A stretch of DNA of 64,000 nucleotides from Anaerolineales bacterium UBA2395 (lineage in GTDB: Bacteria > Chloroflexota > Anaerolineae > Anaerolineales > Villigracilaceae), in the NCBI GenBank assembly GCA_002343775.1, contig DDSH01000001.1, positions 241,236 to 305,235 on the forward strand. The letters are read 5' to 3'. The notes beneath the pieces are model-generated. The model was not told where the DNA came from and did no database searches. It was given only the letters and a program-made list of their open reading frames with translations. Positions 34,121 to 44,151 of the stretch are shown one piece after another. Position 1 is the first letter of the stretch; every line of letters starts with the position of its first letter. The position numbers and the translations under genes are program-made.

Positions 34121-37100
34121 TGGATGACCTCGTAAATGACCGTCGCGCCATCTTGATAGACGGTGCGCCAGTATTGCCCTTCGTACTGCGTGAACTTTGC
34201 CAGCCCGTCTGGCAAGCCTTCAATAACCGGGTAAATATTACGTTCCAATTGCCCAACGACAATATAACGGACATCATAGCGCTTGAGGAAACTCAGCGCA
34301 AATTGCACGTCGGTGGTGGTATAGAAAGCACTGACCGAATCCACACGTCGCTGCACTTCCGGCGCAAAGATGCCGCGCTGCTGACGCTGGTGCCAATTCC
34401 AGCCGACGACCCCGGGCAGACCTGTATAAATGGTGAAGCGCGTACACCAACGATACTCGGAACAATTGGCTTCCACGATCACAGGTGAGCCTTCGATATG
34501 ATCCTGCATCCAGCGAATGGCGCGATAGTCCTGGCTCAAATCCATGGTCTGACCATCCCAGAGTTCGGAATGATTCATGAAGGTCATGCCATCGAGGGTG
34601 CGCGGCGCATCCGCTGTCATGCGGTCGCTGATCTTGTCGGTGGTGGCGGTCAGGGTAAATAGGAGTACGCCGATCAACAGGAGGGAGATGCCGCCCTGAT
34701 AGACCGCGCGCCAGTTCCCTCGCCAAAGCGGAAAGGCATTCAACAGCCAGCCAAACGCCGCCGCCGCACTGACCGCAAACATCATCCACGCCTGAAGATA
34801 GAGTTTGAAGATGGTGTTCATACGCCCAATGTCGCCGACCAGGGCGATCAATTCCACTGCGATGGTGATCGTCAGCGCTGTGCCGATCAAGAACAGGATG
34901 AAGCGTTTCGCGTCTGGCAGGTCGGGGCGCACCAGGAGAATTGCAGCCCAAAATGCGAGCGGCAGCGCCACAAAGCCAATGCGAACACCTTCAAAGGCAA
35001 AGAACACCAAAAAGGCGATGAACGCCGCCAGGGCAACTTCAACGGCGAGGATGTAGGGCTGTAAACGCTTCAAATGCGAGACGGGAGTCACCGCCATCCA
35101 TTCGCGGGTTTCCCATGCCAACCATGCCGTGATAATGAAGAGGAACAAACCCCATTGCGTGAAATACGACGAGAGCGGAGTGCGAGAGGCATCCCAAAAA
35201 TTGACCGAGTTGTACGCCTGCCCGAACCACTGTGAAAATGGCTGATAGAACAGTGCGCCCAGAATATACAACAACCCTGCCGCGCCGAGCGCCAACCCGG
35301 TTTTGCCGACCGCAGGCGACAACCCGAAATAATCCTTCCAATCGAAATAACGGACGAGGGTGTACGCCACTGCGATCGCAGAAAGCAGGTAATAAGTGTA
35401 CAAGTCCCAGGTGTTAGTCGGTTTCAAGGCGCCGATCATCAAACCGCCGATTCCAAGGGCGGCGATCCATTCGCCACGACTCAACTGTCCACGCGAACGC
35501 ACGAACGAAAGCGCCCAGGCGATGATGAACAACGCCAGCGGCATAACCAGCATGTGCGCGTGCAGGTCGCTATACAGGAAAGTGAACAACGGGAACTCGG
35601 TGATCTCGTTGCCCGGTCCCGGCGGAATGACACGGCTTGGAAACCAGTACCAGTCTCCACGTCCGATGGGAAGCGTTGCCCCTTCAGTGAGCATTTTGCC
35701 CAATCCCTGAATCACCCACCCCCAGCGCTGGATCAGGGTTGCATCCGCGGGAATATTCCCGCCCGGCGCCGCCACGCGTTGAATGGCATTGAAGATCAGC
35801 TGAATTGTCCCCAAATTCCCGAGCAACACGGTCAACATCGAACCAGCTAGACCGGCAGAGAGTCGCAGGTCAAAAAGCACAGGACGTTTCTCATCCAAGC
35901 GCCGGCTTTCAACCACAGAGTATCCAATTGCAAACGCACCCGTCGCAACCAATGCGAACCAGGTGGGCAAAATAAAGTTATAGGCAATCGACGGCACAAT
36001 ACCAAGCAACTTCACCGGCGTGCCCGCCAGCACGAAGCCATAATAGTAATAGTTGATATATCCGCCCGCATACCACGGGTCGTAGGGCGGGAAGCTGGTA
36101 CTCTTCAACACCGCATTGAAATATGAAAAATCCATCGGGCGTTCGCCGCCCTTGGAAGGATGCCACATATCCGCATTGCCAAGGCGAATGAGCAGGTCGA
36201 TGATGAAGAAGGATAGGAAGACGATCTCCGCCAGCACGAAGAAGCGACGATGTTCATTCCAGTCATCCTTGAATTCTTCCTTGCGCTTCATCCACAAGGC
36301 GACGCCTGTGACTGCGATCAAAGCGAATGCCACGCCGATACTGACTCGCGTATACGGCACGCCGACCGATCCCCCCATCCACGCCAGCCATGCCAGCAGG
36401 ACAATCCCGCCGACCCTGCCCAAAGCGTAGGCATGCTGTCGCATACCCGGCAACGCCAAACGGATGATCGGGTATGCGACCAATCCGAGCACGAAGATGA
36501 AAAGATACCAGACCAGCATTCCCAATGCCGGATATTTATTGTGCAGCCAGTCATAACTGAACAGCTCAGACCAGGTACCGCCCGCCTGCTGACCCGCCAA
36601 ACGCGACTCAGGCAGCATCAAGTTCTTGAAATTGTCGAATTCCTTGGGCGTGAGCTGCACAACCTTCGACAAGTCCACGGTGCTCAAGATCGCGCGGACT
36701 CGGTTTGCATCGAATGATTCGCTTTTCTTGAAGACCAGTACCTTGGGATGATCGTAGAAGGTGAAGGCTTCTTCCGCAGATTGGTCATTGATGACGATCG
36801 GACCCAACGTTGGATAGGATTCGAACACCTTCACCAGTTCGAACCCGAGACTGCCTTCATACATCCCCGGCTGGGCATCGTAATAGCACTGGATGATGTC
36901 TTCGCCTGCGGGACAGCCAATCAGTTCGCGATAATACAGCGTGGTGAGCGGATAGCGCTCTGGCACACGCGTGATCTGAGCGTACTGATGGTTGGTGGGA
37001 ATGGCAATGTAATCGGCGCGGGAGAGCACATCCACGAAGCGGTTGAGCTTGTTGTCATCGTCTGCCCAGTAGACTTGAAGGTTCAGGTCGTCGTTGCTGT

Positions 37101-39018
37101 ACAACCCGCCGTAGGGATCATATCCATCCACACGGAAGGGCAGACCGAAGTCGTAATCCGTTTCGTTGGCGATGGCAGAACCGATGATGGACAAGTCGCC
37201 GCCCATCGATTCGATCTTTAGGGCATAGACCTGCCCATCGATCAGCGGCACGACTGAATCCAGCGTGAAGGTCATGGGCACGCCGCGCGGATCCGCTGTC
37301 CGTGTGGTATCCAGCATGGTGGAAGCACGCGCCAGGATCAGGTCTGGTTGTGAAGCGGATTGGAGTATCACATTGACCGGGGCGGGGGTCCCAATCGAAT
37401 CGCGCACAAATCCAAACGTCACTTCGCTCAACACCCCTTCGCGGTTGGGGGTAAACATCAATGTGTAGGGCGAGCCTGCCGGAATCACCACCCCGCTGGA
37501 AATGGACAACGGCTGGTTAAATGAGCCGTTTTCGGTTTGAATGGAAAGGTTGACCGCGGACGGGATGTTCTCGAACATCCAGCGCGAAGCGGCGATGCGG
37601 GGTTCATCACGCAGGTAGATGCTTTGGAAGGCAAATGCCCAGGCAGCGGTGAGAGCAAGCACGATCGCGCCAAAGATGGGTACGACGTAATTGAAAATTC
37701 TGAGTTTTGGTCTTTGAGTTCTGAATTCAAAGATCAACCACGCCGCCATCATTGCCAGCAGCGGATAGACCGGCAGCTGGTAGCGCATGGTGGGGTTGAA
37801 TTGCAGCGACTGCCACAGGAAGTAGAACGCCGCCCAGCCCCAGAGCAGCAGGTGACGATATTCGCCTTTGAGGATGCGCCAACCCATCAGCAGGAAGCCC
37901 GCCCAGGCGAGGATGCCAAGCGGAAGCCCCAGCCCCCAGATCGTCAGGTTTTCAAAGGAATACAGGTGTGAGCGGCGGATCCATTGCAGATTCCACGGCA
38001 GGTCTGCTGCGCCGGAAGCCTGCGCGCGCTGCTCGGCAATGTTCTTTACCCATTGTTCGTTCAACCCCAAGCCGTCGAAAGCATAGGGTTGGAAGATGCG
38101 GAAGGATAGAATGGTGGCAAGTCCGCCCACGACCAAAAACGATGTAACCAGCAACCAGTAATCCGAATCCAATTTCTTGTGTCGGTCATAGATCAGCCAG
38201 CGGATGAAGAAAGCGAAGGGCAGCACGAACGCCATCGCCGCCGCATTGATCTTGGATGCCATCGCCAAGCCCAGCGCAAAACCGAAAGCGATGCTAAGAT
38301 AAAAGAGCGGGGATTTGAAAACTTGCGCCACGAGAATCGAGTTGCGCGTTGCGAGTTGCGGCTCTTTGCCCGTTTCCAGGTCCACTTCAGCCGCTGCGTG
38401 TGTTTCGTTGCCGAGCTTCTCCCGCCCCCATTCCACGATCCCCACTGCAAACAAAAGCGCGAGGAACATGAATAGATTGACGAACAGGTCGGTTGTAAAG
38501 AAATGCGACTGCTGGATCTGCATCACTGTCAGTGCTGAGAAGGTTGCGGCGAACAGACCGATCTTGCGTCCGTACAGATGCGAGACGATCAGGTACAGCA
38601 GGAAGATGGTCAATAGATCGGCAGTGGCTGACATCTGCCTTGCAAAAAATTTCGACGCGCCGATGTTGTCATTCCCCGTCGCTTCCATCAGCACGCGCGT
38701 CAGCGTCATCGGCAGGTTACCGTAGACGAAGAAACCATATCCGCGGTTGTAAGGGCTGAGCGTGGAGGTGGAACTGTCGAAATATTCCGAGATCGTCATC
38801 CAGCGCTTGTTCTCCGGCAGGCATGAATCCACCGGAATGGACGGGTCTTCGCAGACATGCGCGCGCATGTTATCGAGCACGCCCGTCAGGAATAATTCAT
38901 CGGGGTGCTGGTGATAGCCTTCGCCCCAGTCGTACCCGGCGACTCGCAAATATCCCGCCATGAGCAGGACAAAAACAAACAGAACGTCGTACAACCACGA
39001 ATGTTTTTCGCTATTCAT
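34117..39018 (-). CDS. giant GT-C (PMT-like) and YYY/DUF2298 fusion membrane protein
   Basis: A 1633-residue membrane protein. Residues 1 to about 500 look like a protein-mannosyltransferase GT-C module (VAGYDWGEGYHQHPDEL after helix 1, helices to about 480). A mainly beta, probably extracytoplasmic region follows (about 490-800). From about 820 a complete YYY domain follows, with PYDPWYAGGYINYYYYGFVLA (four Tyr at 990-993) and many helices. The final soluble part contains SPVIVEANCSEYRWCTRFTIYTGLPG. The end is similar in plan to that of the 819-residue protein. It probably handles a polyprenyl-linked sugar and its transfer in one polypeptide. It starts 13 bases after the 39032-41230 gene and overlaps DUF952 by 4 bases. 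Confidence 0.83.
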   Translation of the reverse strand: MNSEKHSWLYDVLFVFVLLMAGYLRVAGYDWGEGYHQHPDELFLTGVLDNMRAHVCEDPSIPVDSCLPENKRWMTISEYFDSSTSTLSPYNRGYGFFVYGNLPMTLTRVLMEATGNDNIGASKFFARQMSATADLLTIFLLYLIVSHLYGRKIGLFAATFSALTVMQIQQSHFFTTDLFVNLFMFLALLFAVGIVEWGREKLGNETHAAAEVDLETGKEPQLATRNSILVAQVFKSPLFYLSIAFGFALGLAMASKINAAAMAFVLPFAFFIRWLIYDRHKKLDSDYWLLVTSFLVVGGLATILSFRIFQPYAFDGLGLNEQWVKNIAEQRAQASGAADLPWNLQWIRRSHLYSFENLTIWGLGLPLGILAWAGFLLMGWRILKGEYRHLLLWGWAAFYFLWQSLQFNPTMRYQLPVYPLLAMMAAWLIFEFRTQRPKLRIFNYVVPIFGAIVLALTAAWAFAFQSIYLRDEPRIAASRWMFENIPSAVNLSIQTENGSFNQPLSISSGVVIPAGSPYTLMFTPNREGVLSEVTFGFVRDSIGTPAPVNVILQSASQPDLILARASTMLDTTRTADPRGVPMTFTLDSVVPLIDGQVYALKIESMGGDLSIIGSAIANETDYDFGLPFRVDGYDPYGGLYSNDDLNLQVYWADDDNKLNRFVDVLSRADYIAIPTNHQYAQITRVPERYPLTTLYYRELIGCPAGEDIIQCYYDAQPGMYEGSLGFELVKVFESYPTLGPIVINDQSAEEAFTFYDHPKVLVFKKSESFDANRVRAILSTVDLSKVVQLTPKEFDNFKNLMLPESRLAGQQAGGTWSELFSYDWLHNKYPALGMLVWYLFIFVLGLVAYPIIRLALPGMRQHAYALGRVGGIVLLAWLAWMGGSVGVPYTRVSIGVAFALIAVTGVALWMKRKEEFKDDWNEHRRFFVLAEIVFLSFFIIDLLIRLGNADMWHPSKGGERPMDFSYFNAVLKSTSFPPYDPWYAGGYINYYYYGFVLAGTPVKLLGIVPSIAYNFILPTWFALVATGAFAIGYSVVESRRLDEKRPVLFDLRLSAGLAGSMLTVLLGNLGTIQLIFNAIQRVAAPGGNIPADATLIQRWGWVIQGLGKMLTEGATLPIGRGDWYWFPSRVIPPGPGNEITEFPLFTFLYSDLHAHMLVMPLALFIIAWALSFVRSRGQLSRGEWIAALGIGGLMIGALKPTNTWDLYTYYLLSAIAVAYTLVRYFDWKDYFGLSPAVGKTGLALGAAGLLYILGALFYQPFSQWFGQAYNSVNFWDASRTPLSSYFTQWGLFLFIITAWLAWETREWMAVTPVSHLKRLQPYILAVEVALAAFIAFLVFFAFEGVRIGFVALPLAFWAAILLVRPDLPDAKRFILFLIGTALTITIAVELIALVGDIGRMNTIFKLYLQAWMMFAVSAAAAFGWLLNAFPLWRGNWRAVYQGGISLLLIGVLLFTLTATTDKISDRMTADAPRTLDGMTFMNHSELWDGQTMDLSQDYRAIRWMQDHIEGSPVIVEANCSEYRWCTRFTIYTGLPGVVGWNWHQRQQRGIFAPEVQRRVDSVSAFYTTTDVQFALSFLKRYDVRYIVVGQLERNIYPVIEGLPDGLAKFTQYEGQYWRTVYQDGATVIYEVIQ

Positions 39019-39031
39019 AAATCGTTAAAAC

Positions 39032-41230
39032 CTAAGGCTCCACCGTGAAGATGAAGAAATCCTTGCCTTCGACCGCCGAAGTATAGCGGGAGAGCTTCCC
39101 CTGCGGGTAGAGTTCCCTAAGAACATTCTCAGTTTCCGCGTCCAAATTCCAGAACATGAACAGCTTCGGCGCGGGATAATCCAACGTGCCCGGCAGCTGG
39201 TCGCGCCACATCGCGAAATCGCGGTTGGGAATTCCCAGCCAGACACCCGGCAGGCGCGTATCCACCCAGTGCGGGAACGGTACGATCCAGGCGGTATCCA
39301 ACTGCCCATGCTTGTCGCGGAAATCGCCCAGCACTTTCGCCAGTTCAGATGTATTCCAGGTGGAGCGCGTGTACGACTCGCGGAACTGGTCAAAGACGAG
39401 GTTGTAATTAAAGTAAGCAGATGAAGCAAGCAGCGCGAGCGTCACCCCATAGCCGATGAATTGCCGCTTCCGCTCCGACCCGAAAGCGGATACAAACCAG
39501 TCGAGCGCCACCGCCCCGATGAGGATCACTGGCACCGCCGCCGCGCCGGTACGGTTCAACGACGGATTCTCGCCGGGGAATGCCAGCGAAAGCACAGACG
39601 GCATGATCAACACCGGAATGGAAACCAGCAGCAGCATATCGCGCCAGTCCCTGCGGCGGATGTACCTCACCACCAGCAGGAACACGCCCAAGGCGAAAAG
39701 CGAAGCGGTGACCAGGTCCAGGGCGGGGCGATGCGTGACCGAATGCACCCAGATGTCGCCGTCATCCCAGTTGAACATCAACAAGCCTTTGTACAAATTC
39801 GAGAGGAAGATCTGCCAGGCGGGTCCTGGAAGCGCCGTCTCCATGTCGCTCAGGCGCGTCAGAGCGCGATACCCAAAATGAGTGGGGTTCTCCATCCAAT
39901 AGCGCAGGAGCGGCAAAAAGACGAAGAGCGAAACGATCACCACGATCAGCAGCCACCAAACCGTCTGTCGGCGGTCTTCGTTCGTCCGGGAGTGCAGGAA
40001 GTAGATGAAAAACAAAACGACCACAAAGATCGGCACCATGCGGAAGGGACTGTACCCGTGCAAGCCCAACCCGAGAAAGATCCCGGCGAGGATAAAGTCA
40101 TTCCGGTTTTGCATCCGCAAGCCGCGGGTCAGGTAATAGAGCGTGGGCGCCAGGAACAGCGGATAAAGCGGAAAGCGTAATCCAATGCGCGAAATGACGT
40201 TGGGCCAGTAGGCGATCCCAAACAGGAAGAGGGCAAAGAGCGCAACTCGCGCGTTGCCATATTCCCTGCCGAGCCAGTACACATAGGGAAGCGTCAGGAT
40301 GCCGAGCAGCACTGTCCCAAGTTTGAGGCTCAGATACGAAAAGCCCGTGCCGAAGATGTTCAGGACCAACAGCGTCCAATACATTTGAATGGCTTCGCGC
40401 CCGGTATTGCGTTCAAAGAAGATGCGGGGTTGGTCCTGCGTGATCTCGTACACATCCACGATCTTTTCGGCATGGTCGCTGAACGGTTCGTTGGGCACCA
40501 CATCGAGCTGGTGCAAGCGGAAGAAAACCGCCACGCCAAAGACTGCCACAACCAGCACGCCCCACAGGATTTTTTTGAGGGTTTCTTCGGTCATCGCAAT
40601 GGTGACCCCATTCCATTGCCATATGCGCTGGGAAGGTTCCGCCACAGGTTCTACGATGACTTCATCTTTGGGAAGTTTGGTCGTTTTGATCCAAAGGCTG
40701 TACCCCAGCATCAGCAACGAAAGCAGCCACACGAAAAGGTTCAGCCACGAGAACAATCCATTGCCAAAGTCTACGAACGCGACCGCAGCCAACGCAACCG
40801 CCAGGAGCAGCGGGATGATCTTCAACGTAAACGGGTCGATACTTTGCCAGAATGCGGGCAGAGCGGGCAAACGCCACTCATCGGCACGGAAAGACCAAAG
40901 CGCCAGCCCGAACGCTGCCAGATACAGGGCAAACGCAACCATGCCCAGCCGGTTGGGCGGCTCGACCAGAAACTGTCCGCTTAGCGCCAGCACCAGGGCG
41001 AACATCGCCCGCCACGGGAAAGTGGAAGCGCGGGAAAGTTCAACCACCTGCTCCACAGCGACGGGGTGCGCCGTCTCCTGTACGAGGGTTTGATTGAATT
41101 CTTCGCGGCGTCTCGCATCCCATGACGAACGGATGAAATTAAAGAACGAAGTCCAATCCTTCGTGACGGATTTGAATAGATCGAGAACGGTGGGTTCCTG
41201 CTCGGGAGGAAGATTCGTGTCTTGTTCCAT
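39032..41230 (-). CDS. PMT/ArnT-like GT-C glycosyltransferase
   Basis: A 732-residue protein. About 100 soluble N-terminal residues come first, then about five helices. A second block begins with VAVFGVAVFFRLHQLDVVPNEPFSDHAEKIVDVYEI, where FSDHAEK after the helix is the GT-C catalytic-Asp region. About ten more helices and a C-terminal soluble tail follow. The family transfers a sugar from a polyprenyl phosphate to protein or lipid. I chose the start at 41230 (MEQDTNLPPEQEP) because residues before it look unnatural. It is the first gene of the GT-C operon, preceded by a terminator that isolates it from the next operon. Confidence 0.8.
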   Translation of the reverse strand: MEQDTNLPPEQEPTVLDLFKSVTKDWTSFFNFIRSSWDARRREEFNQTLVQETAHPVAVEQVVELSRASTFPWRAMFALVLALSGQFLVEPPNRLGMVAFALYLAAFGLALWSFRADEWRLPALPAFWQSIDPFTLKIIPLLLAVALAAVAFVDFGNGLFSWLNLFVWLLSLLMLGYSLWIKTTKLPKDEVIVEPVAEPSQRIWQWNGVTIAMTEETLKKILWGVLVVAVFGVAVFFRLHQLDVVPNEPFSDHAEKIVDVYEITQDQPRIFFERNTGREAIQMYWTLLVLNIFGTGFSYLSLKLGTVLLGILTLPYVYWLGREYGNARVALFALFLFGIAYWPNVISRIGLRFPLYPLFLAPTLYYLTRGLRMQNRNDFILAGIFLGLGLHGYSPFRMVPIFVVVLFFIYFLHSRTNEDRRQTVWWLLIVVIVSLFVFLPLLRYWMENPTHFGYRALTRLSDMETALPGPAWQIFLSNLYKGLLMFNWDDGDIWVHSVTHRPALDLVTASLFALGVFLLVVRYIRRRDWRDMLLLVSIPVLIMPSVLSLAFPGENPSLNRTGAAAVPVILIGAVALDWFVSAFGSERKRQFIGYGVTLALLASSAYFNYNLVFDQFRESYTRSTWNTSELAKVLGDFRDKHGQLDTAWIVPFPHWVDTRLPGVWLGIPNRDFAMWRDQLPGTLDYPAPKLFMFWNLDAETENVLRELYPQGKLSRYTSAVEGKDFFIFTVEP

Positions 41231-41333
41231 GTACTCTCTCAACCAGATGTGTAGACCTGCAAAACAGGACAATTCTATACTATTTTATCCATGCCCGCCG
41301 AAATACAGTTGTGAAAATGCAATGGCAAACGAA

Positions 41334-41363
41334 TAAAAAAACTGCCGGTTTGCGCGGCAGTTT
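41334..41363 (-). terminator. intrinsic terminator of the epimerase/GT4 operon
   Basis: AAACTGCC (41339-41346) pairs with GGCAGTTT (41356-41363). On the minus strand the stem is followed by seven T residues. It lies 13 bases after the methyltransferase stop. Confidence 0.8.
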
Positions 41364-41375
41364 CATTCGTCGTTT

Positions 41376-42146
41376 TCACTTCTTCCTTGCAATATAGAAC
41401 GTATACGTTCCATTCTCGATGGGTTCCGTGGATGCATATTTGCGGATGTACTTCTCGGTCAGTGCAAGGTTCCATTTGGTAGGCGAGATGATCCAGTTGC
41501 CGGTCAGCGCCTTGGCGACCAGCGAGGGCAGACCGAAGTAATGTCCCCATTCCAGTACACGCAGCGCGGACGGTGAAAAATAGTGCCACCATTTTTCCAG
41601 TTTGAAGCCCGCATGGTCGAGGCGTTGCTCCCAGACATCAGGGTGATCTGAATGATGTACACGCTGAATTTTTCGGAACCACATCTCATACGGCTTGCCA
41701 AAAATTTTCCGAAGCGAAAGTTCGCGGAAGTGATTTGCATTCGGCACACAAAAATAGAAAGGCGCACCCGGCTTCAAAACGCGAGCGGTTTCCTTCAAGA
41801 CCGCGTCAATGTGCGGGATGTGCTCAAGGACGGAATTGCTGAGACCGCTGGCGAAGTGATTGGAGGGAAAAGGCGTTTGCGCCCCGTCCGCTTCAACCAG
41901 CGACTTGTAGGCGTTATATTTCTTCGCTTCCTTCATTGAAAAACGCCACGGGTCGAGGCCGACATCGAGTTTCTTGTCGAAGGTCAACGAGGCAAAGTGA
42001 CCGTCTCCGCAGCCCACGTCATAGATGGGGGAAGGCAGAGGCAGATCTTGATAATATTCCGACTCCACGGCGCGCAAGAGGGCGCGGAAATATGGCAGCG
42101 AACTGACCTGCAAAAAGACGAAATCCTTCGATGCACGCTCGTTCAC
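41376..42146 (-). CDS. SAM-dependent class I methyltransferase
   Basis: A 256-residue methyltransferase with motif I YDVGCGDGHFASLTF, acidic residue in LVEADGAQTPFP and the post-motif SNSVLEHIPHIDAVLKETARVLKPGAPFYFCVPN. This is the Methyltransf_11 type common in polysaccharide and lipid-glycan loci. Its start overlaps the GT4 stop by 4 bases, so it may methylate the sugar chain made by its partners. It is last in the operon, before a terminator. Confidence 0.84.
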   Translation of the reverse strand: MNERASKDFVFLQVSSLPYFRALLRAVESEYYQDLPLPSPIYDVGCGDGHFASLTFDKKLDVGLDPWRFSMKEAKKYNAYKSLVEADGAQTPFPSNHFASGLSNSVLEHIPHIDAVLKETARVLKPGAPFYFCVPNANHFRELSLRKIFGKPYEMWFRKIQRVHHSDHPDVWEQRLDHAGFKLEKWWHYFSPSALRVLEWGHYFGLPSLVAKALTGNWIISPTKWNLALTEKYIRKYASTEPIENGTYTFYIARKK

Positions 42147-43303
42147 TTCTTCCTCATCAGACTCTCGAACAAAGTTTCATACTCCTGCGCAACCGAATCG
42201 GGAGCATACACTTCCTTGATGAACTCCGGGTTGCCGCGATATTTTTGGCGGTGATCCAACACTTCAAGGATCGCATTGGCAAGGCTTTCGGAATTCCCGA
42301 TCTCGGAGACCACACCCATGTTGTGCATCTTCACCGGCTGGCGCACACCCGGCAATGCAGACGGCACGCTCGGCACGCCGTTCATCATCGCTTCGATCTG
42401 AACCAAACCAAAGGCTTCGGTCGAATTGAGCGACGGCACGGTAATGACATCGAGGCTGGGGTAATACGCCGCCATTTGTACAGGGTCGAGATTGCCCAAA
42501 AATTTCCAATGCCCCTGAATTTCATATTCATGGATGCGCGGCATGAGCCGATCTGAATAGGCTTGTTCGCCCATTACATTTTGATAGGTCCCCGCGAATA
42601 AGACCTGTGCCTTCGGATATTTTTTCAGGATGAGGGGCAGCGCATCGAGCAGGACCTCGACGCCTTTCTCTGACGCGAAGCGGGCTGCCATGCCGATGAC
42701 GGGATTCCGCTCGCGGATGAGATTCGTTTCGGCAAACGCGGAGATCGCTTCCGGCGTTGCATCCGGCAACTGGACGGGCGGCAGGATCGGGGTCAGCTTT
42801 GAGGCGTAGCGTGAGAGATAGGGCGAATTGTCCGCGTAATCCTGGGTGTAGGTTACGATGTGATTCGAGAGCAATCCTGCCATGTGGTTCTGGAAATCCA
42901 CCACGAGGTTGACGAAGCGGTTAAACAATCCCTGCGGGAGTTGCACATCACAGTGATAGGTGAGGACGGCGGGCTTGCCAAAGAGACGCGCGCGAAATGC
43001 AACACCGGGCGCGTCGAACTGCGGGAGATGCATCTGAACGACATCATGCTCCCAGACGAGTTTGGTGGCAATCAGGCCGAACGTGGGCGCAAGCACACCC
43101 TTGCTCACTCGCGCAATGACCGGCACGCGCACGATCTTCACGCCATCCATCTCTTCTTTCAATGGAAGCGATGGGTCGTACTGCGTGGTCATGACAGTGA
43201 CTTCGTGCCCGCGTTTGGCAAAGGCTTGCGCCAGCCGTTCGGCGTAGATGGTCAACCCGCTGGTGTGCGGACGATAGTAGGTCAGGACGGTGAGTATTTT
43301 CAT
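42143..43303 (-). CDS. family 4 glycosyltransferase (GT-B)
   Basis: A 386-residue GT4 enzyme. The N-terminus is MKILTVLTYYRPHTSGLTIYAERLAQAF. The C-terminal domain has PVIGMAARFASEKGVEVLLDALPL and VPSLNSTEAFGLVQIEAMMNG, with the E-x7-E donor motif. It acts on the cytoplasmic face and adds a sugar (often mannose or glucose) to a lipid-linked acceptor. It overlaps MscS upstream and the methyltransferase downstream by 4 bases each. Confidence 0.9.
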   Translation of the reverse strand: MKILTVLTYYRPHTSGLTIYAERLAQAFAKRGHEVTVMTTQYDPSLPLKEEMDGVKIVRVPVIARVSKGVLAPTFGLIATKLVWEHDVVQMHLPQFDAPGVAFRARLFGKPAVLTYHCDVQLPQGLFNRFVNLVVDFQNHMAGLLSNHIVTYTQDYADNSPYLSRYASKLTPILPPVQLPDATPEAISAFAETNLIRERNPVIGMAARFASEKGVEVLLDALPLILKKYPKAQVLFAGTYQNVMGEQAYSDRLMPRIHEYEIQGHWKFLGNLDPVQMAAYYPSLDVITVPSLNSTEAFGLVQIEAMMNGVPSVPSALPGVRQPVKMHNMGVVSEIGNSESLANAILEVLDHRQKYRGNPEFIKEVYAPDSVAQEYETLFESLMRKK

Positions 43304-44139
43304 TTCGTCTTTCGTTTGGTGGTCTTTTTTCCCGGCGTCCGATAGTATTGCACCTGCACCGGATACGGGATTTCGATGTGCGCCTGCGCGAAGGCTTGAC
43401 GAATGCGCGTCAGGGCTTCGTCTTTTGCAACAAGCGGCGACACGAGCGCCGTATCTGCCCAGAAGAAAACGGTCAGATCCATGGAGGAAGCGCCAAAGGT
43501 GTGAAAGAAGACCAGCGGTTCGGGAGTCTCCAGGTAACCCTTTACTTGTTTGATCTCATCCAAAATGATCGTACGGACGACATCCGAGTCTGAGTCGTAT
43601 GCCACGCCAATGGACAGTTCGATGCGGCGCATGTCGGCGCGGGTGTAGTTGATGATGGGCTGCGCAAGCACGTCGCCATTGGGAAGGAAGACGATGCGAC
43701 CATCGAGCGTTTTCATCTCGGTGGTGCGCAAACCGATTTTTAGGACGGTTCCATCGAACCCGGCGATATTGACCACCTGTCCGACTTTGAACGGCTGCTG
43801 CACCAGCAAGATCACACCAGACACGAAGTTCTGCATGATGTTTTGCAGCGCAAACCCCACCGTGAAGCCAAGGATGCCCAAGCCTGTCAAAAAGGCGGTG
43901 ACATCGAAAAAGCGCTGGAGGGCGGCGATCACGCCCAGAGAGATGATCGTCCACTTGAGGATCTGGGAAAGCAGGTGCGATACGCCCGGCTCGGCATCCT
44001 GCTTTTTCAACACGCGTTTCAGAAAGCGGCTCAACCCGATGCCCGCGTAGGCGCTGACGACAACGATCAGGATCGCAGTCAGGATATTGGGAGCCGAGTT
44101 GGCGAAATTCTCAGCCAGCGTCGAAAAATATTCCTGCAT
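43300..44139 (-). CDS. MscS-type mechanosensitive channel
   Basis: A 279-residue channel protein with three membrane helices (about 15-35, 60-80, 85-115). TM3 has the Gly/Ala-rich LGFTVGFALQNIMQNFVSGVILL, then the beta domain PFKVGQVVNIAGFDGTVLKIGLRTTEMKTLDGRIVFLPNG, which is diagnostic. It releases osmolytes when membrane tension rises. Its placement inside a glycan operon (overlap with GT4, 12-base gap to the epimerase) is unusual and may reflect shared expression under envelope stress. Confidence 0.92.
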   Translation of the reverse strand: MQEYFSTLAENFANSAPNILTAILIVVVSAYAGIGLSRFLKRVLKKQDAEPGVSHLLSQILKWTIISLGVIAALQRFFDVTAFLTGLGILGFTVGFALQNIMQNFVSGVILLVQQPFKVGQVVNIAGFDGTVLKIGLRTTEMKTLDGRIVFLPNGDVLAQPIINYTRADMRRIELSIGVAYDSDSDVVRTIILDEIKQVKGYLETPEPLVFFHTFGASSMDLTVFFWADTALVSPLVAKDEALTRIRQAFAQAHIEIPYPVQVQYYRTPGKKTTKRKTK

Positions 44140-44151
44140 GATGCACCCGGT

